A DNA stretch of 52,394 nucleotides from Variovorax sp. (GTDB lineage: Bacteria > Pseudomonadota > Gammaproteobacteria > Burkholderiales > Burkholderiaceae_C): the NCBI GenBank assembly GCA_017744285.1, contig JAGIBP010000023.1, positions 1 through 52,394 of the forward strand, written 5' to 3'. The notes under the pieces are model-generated. The model saw nothing but the letters and a program-made list of their open reading frames with translations. It was not told where the DNA came from and searched no databases. Of the stretch, positions 51,948 through 52,394 are shown piece after piece (the stretch's first letter is position 1; each line of letters begins with the position of its first letter). Position numbers and translations under genes: made by a program.

Positions 51948-52394
51948 ATGCCCGCCAAGACCCCGGCCCGGCCCCGCGCCGCCGCCCCCCGCGCCCCCAA
52001 GACGAATCGCCGCATCCAGGTCCGCAAGTCGGGCGTCCACGGCAAGGGCGTGTTCGCGCTCCAGGACATCCCGGAGGGCGAGACGCTCATCGAATACATC
52101 GGCGAGATCATCACGTGGAAGGAGGCCCAGCGCCGCCACCCGTGGAATCCCGAGGACCCGAACCATACTTTCTACTTCCACATCGACGACGGCCGGGTCA
52201 TCGACGCGGCCGTGGGCGGCAACGCGGCGCGCTGGATCAACCATTCCTGCAACCCGAACTGCGAGGCGGACGAGGAGGAAGGCCGCGTGTTCATCAAGAG
52301 CCTGCGCAACATCAAGGCGGGCGAAGAGCTGAACTACGACTACGGGCTCATCATCGACGAGCGCTACACGCCGAAGCTCAAGGCGGAGTATCCG
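51948..52394 (+). CDS. SET-domain protein lysine methyltransferase (3' end outside window)
   Basis: At least 149 residues, open at the right edge. After a Pro/Ala/Lys-rich start, the SET domain is clear: SGVHGKGVFALQDIPEGETLIEYIGEII, the catalytic NHSCNPNCEADEEEG core and GEELNYDYG. It transfers methyl groups from SAM to lysines of protein substrates. Bacterial SET proteins of this type occur in some Betaproteobacteria and can modify DNA-binding proteins; the target is unknown. The C-terminal post-SET part is cut off. Confidence 0.93.
   Translation, partial: MPAKTPARPRAAAPRAPKTNRRIQVRKSGVHGKGVFALQDIPEGETLIEYIGEIITWKEAQRRHPWNPEDPNHTFYFHIDDGRVIDAAVGGNAARWINHSCNPNCEADEEEGRVFIKSLRNIKAGEELNYDYGLIIDERYTPKLKAEYP

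Overview
The window looks like a chromosomal stretch of a GC-rich betaproteobacterium, most likely Comamonadaceae close to Variovorax. That rests on protein style, dense short-spaced gene packing, an RcoM/cox CO-oxidation cluster and palindromic intergenic repeats I associate with this family; it is inference. I saw no tRNA, rRNA, CRISPR array, transposase or phage gene. About 47 coding regions are supported; both window edges cut a gene (gap on the left, a SET-domain protein on the right).

Layout. 1-2400: end of glyceraldehyde-3-phosphate dehydrogenase with its terminator, a small ABM-type monooxygenase, a VOC protein divergent from a TetR regulator, and a small Cys-rich protein. 2471-11722: a compact aerobic carbon-monoxide oxidation module. 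It has a PAS-LytTR regulator with the haem-ligand pattern of RcoM, a three-copy direct repeat that looks like its operator, coxM-coxS-coxL (form I, AYRCSFR active-site motif), then coxG, coxD, coxE, an XdhC-type coxF and a MobA-like nucleotidyltransferase. Together these encode the CO sensor, the Mo-Cu dehydrogenase, its membrane partner and its cofactor-maturation proteins.

11954-16738: an aromatic-type catabolic operon (cupin, extradiol-type VOC dioxygenase, 73-aa helix-turn-helix-like protein, Rieske oxygenase alpha subunit), split by a 161-bp palindromic element and facing a flavin monooxygenase with an NTF2-like N-terminus. 16895-27446: AcuI-type acryloyl-CoA reductase, giant helicase Lhr, aldo/keto reductase, SBF-like transporter with divergent LysR regulator, pirin, a small unknown protein, and a SlyD-type isomerase.

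27760-32994: a large type V autotransporter with an extended signal peptide, Gly-rich passenger and strict 68-residue repeats. 32999-38632: a stress-type SDR, a non-canonical NRAMP-family transporter, a nuclease-XPD-type helicase fusion whose start lies beside a LexA-like box, and an SGNH hydrolase. 38818-42127: a small basic protein, a dioxygenase/dihaem cytochrome c pair controlled by a divergent TetR, and a conserved small protein. 42212-44108: an RNA/translation operon on the minus strand (infA paralogue, dbpA, 56-aa basic protein, terminator). 44476-52394: DMT exporter, catalytically degenerate DegP-like protein, TIM-barrel isomerase-like protein, class-I glutamine amidotransferase-like hydrolase, tiny lipoprotein, topoisomerase III with a SWIB tail, and the SET protein.
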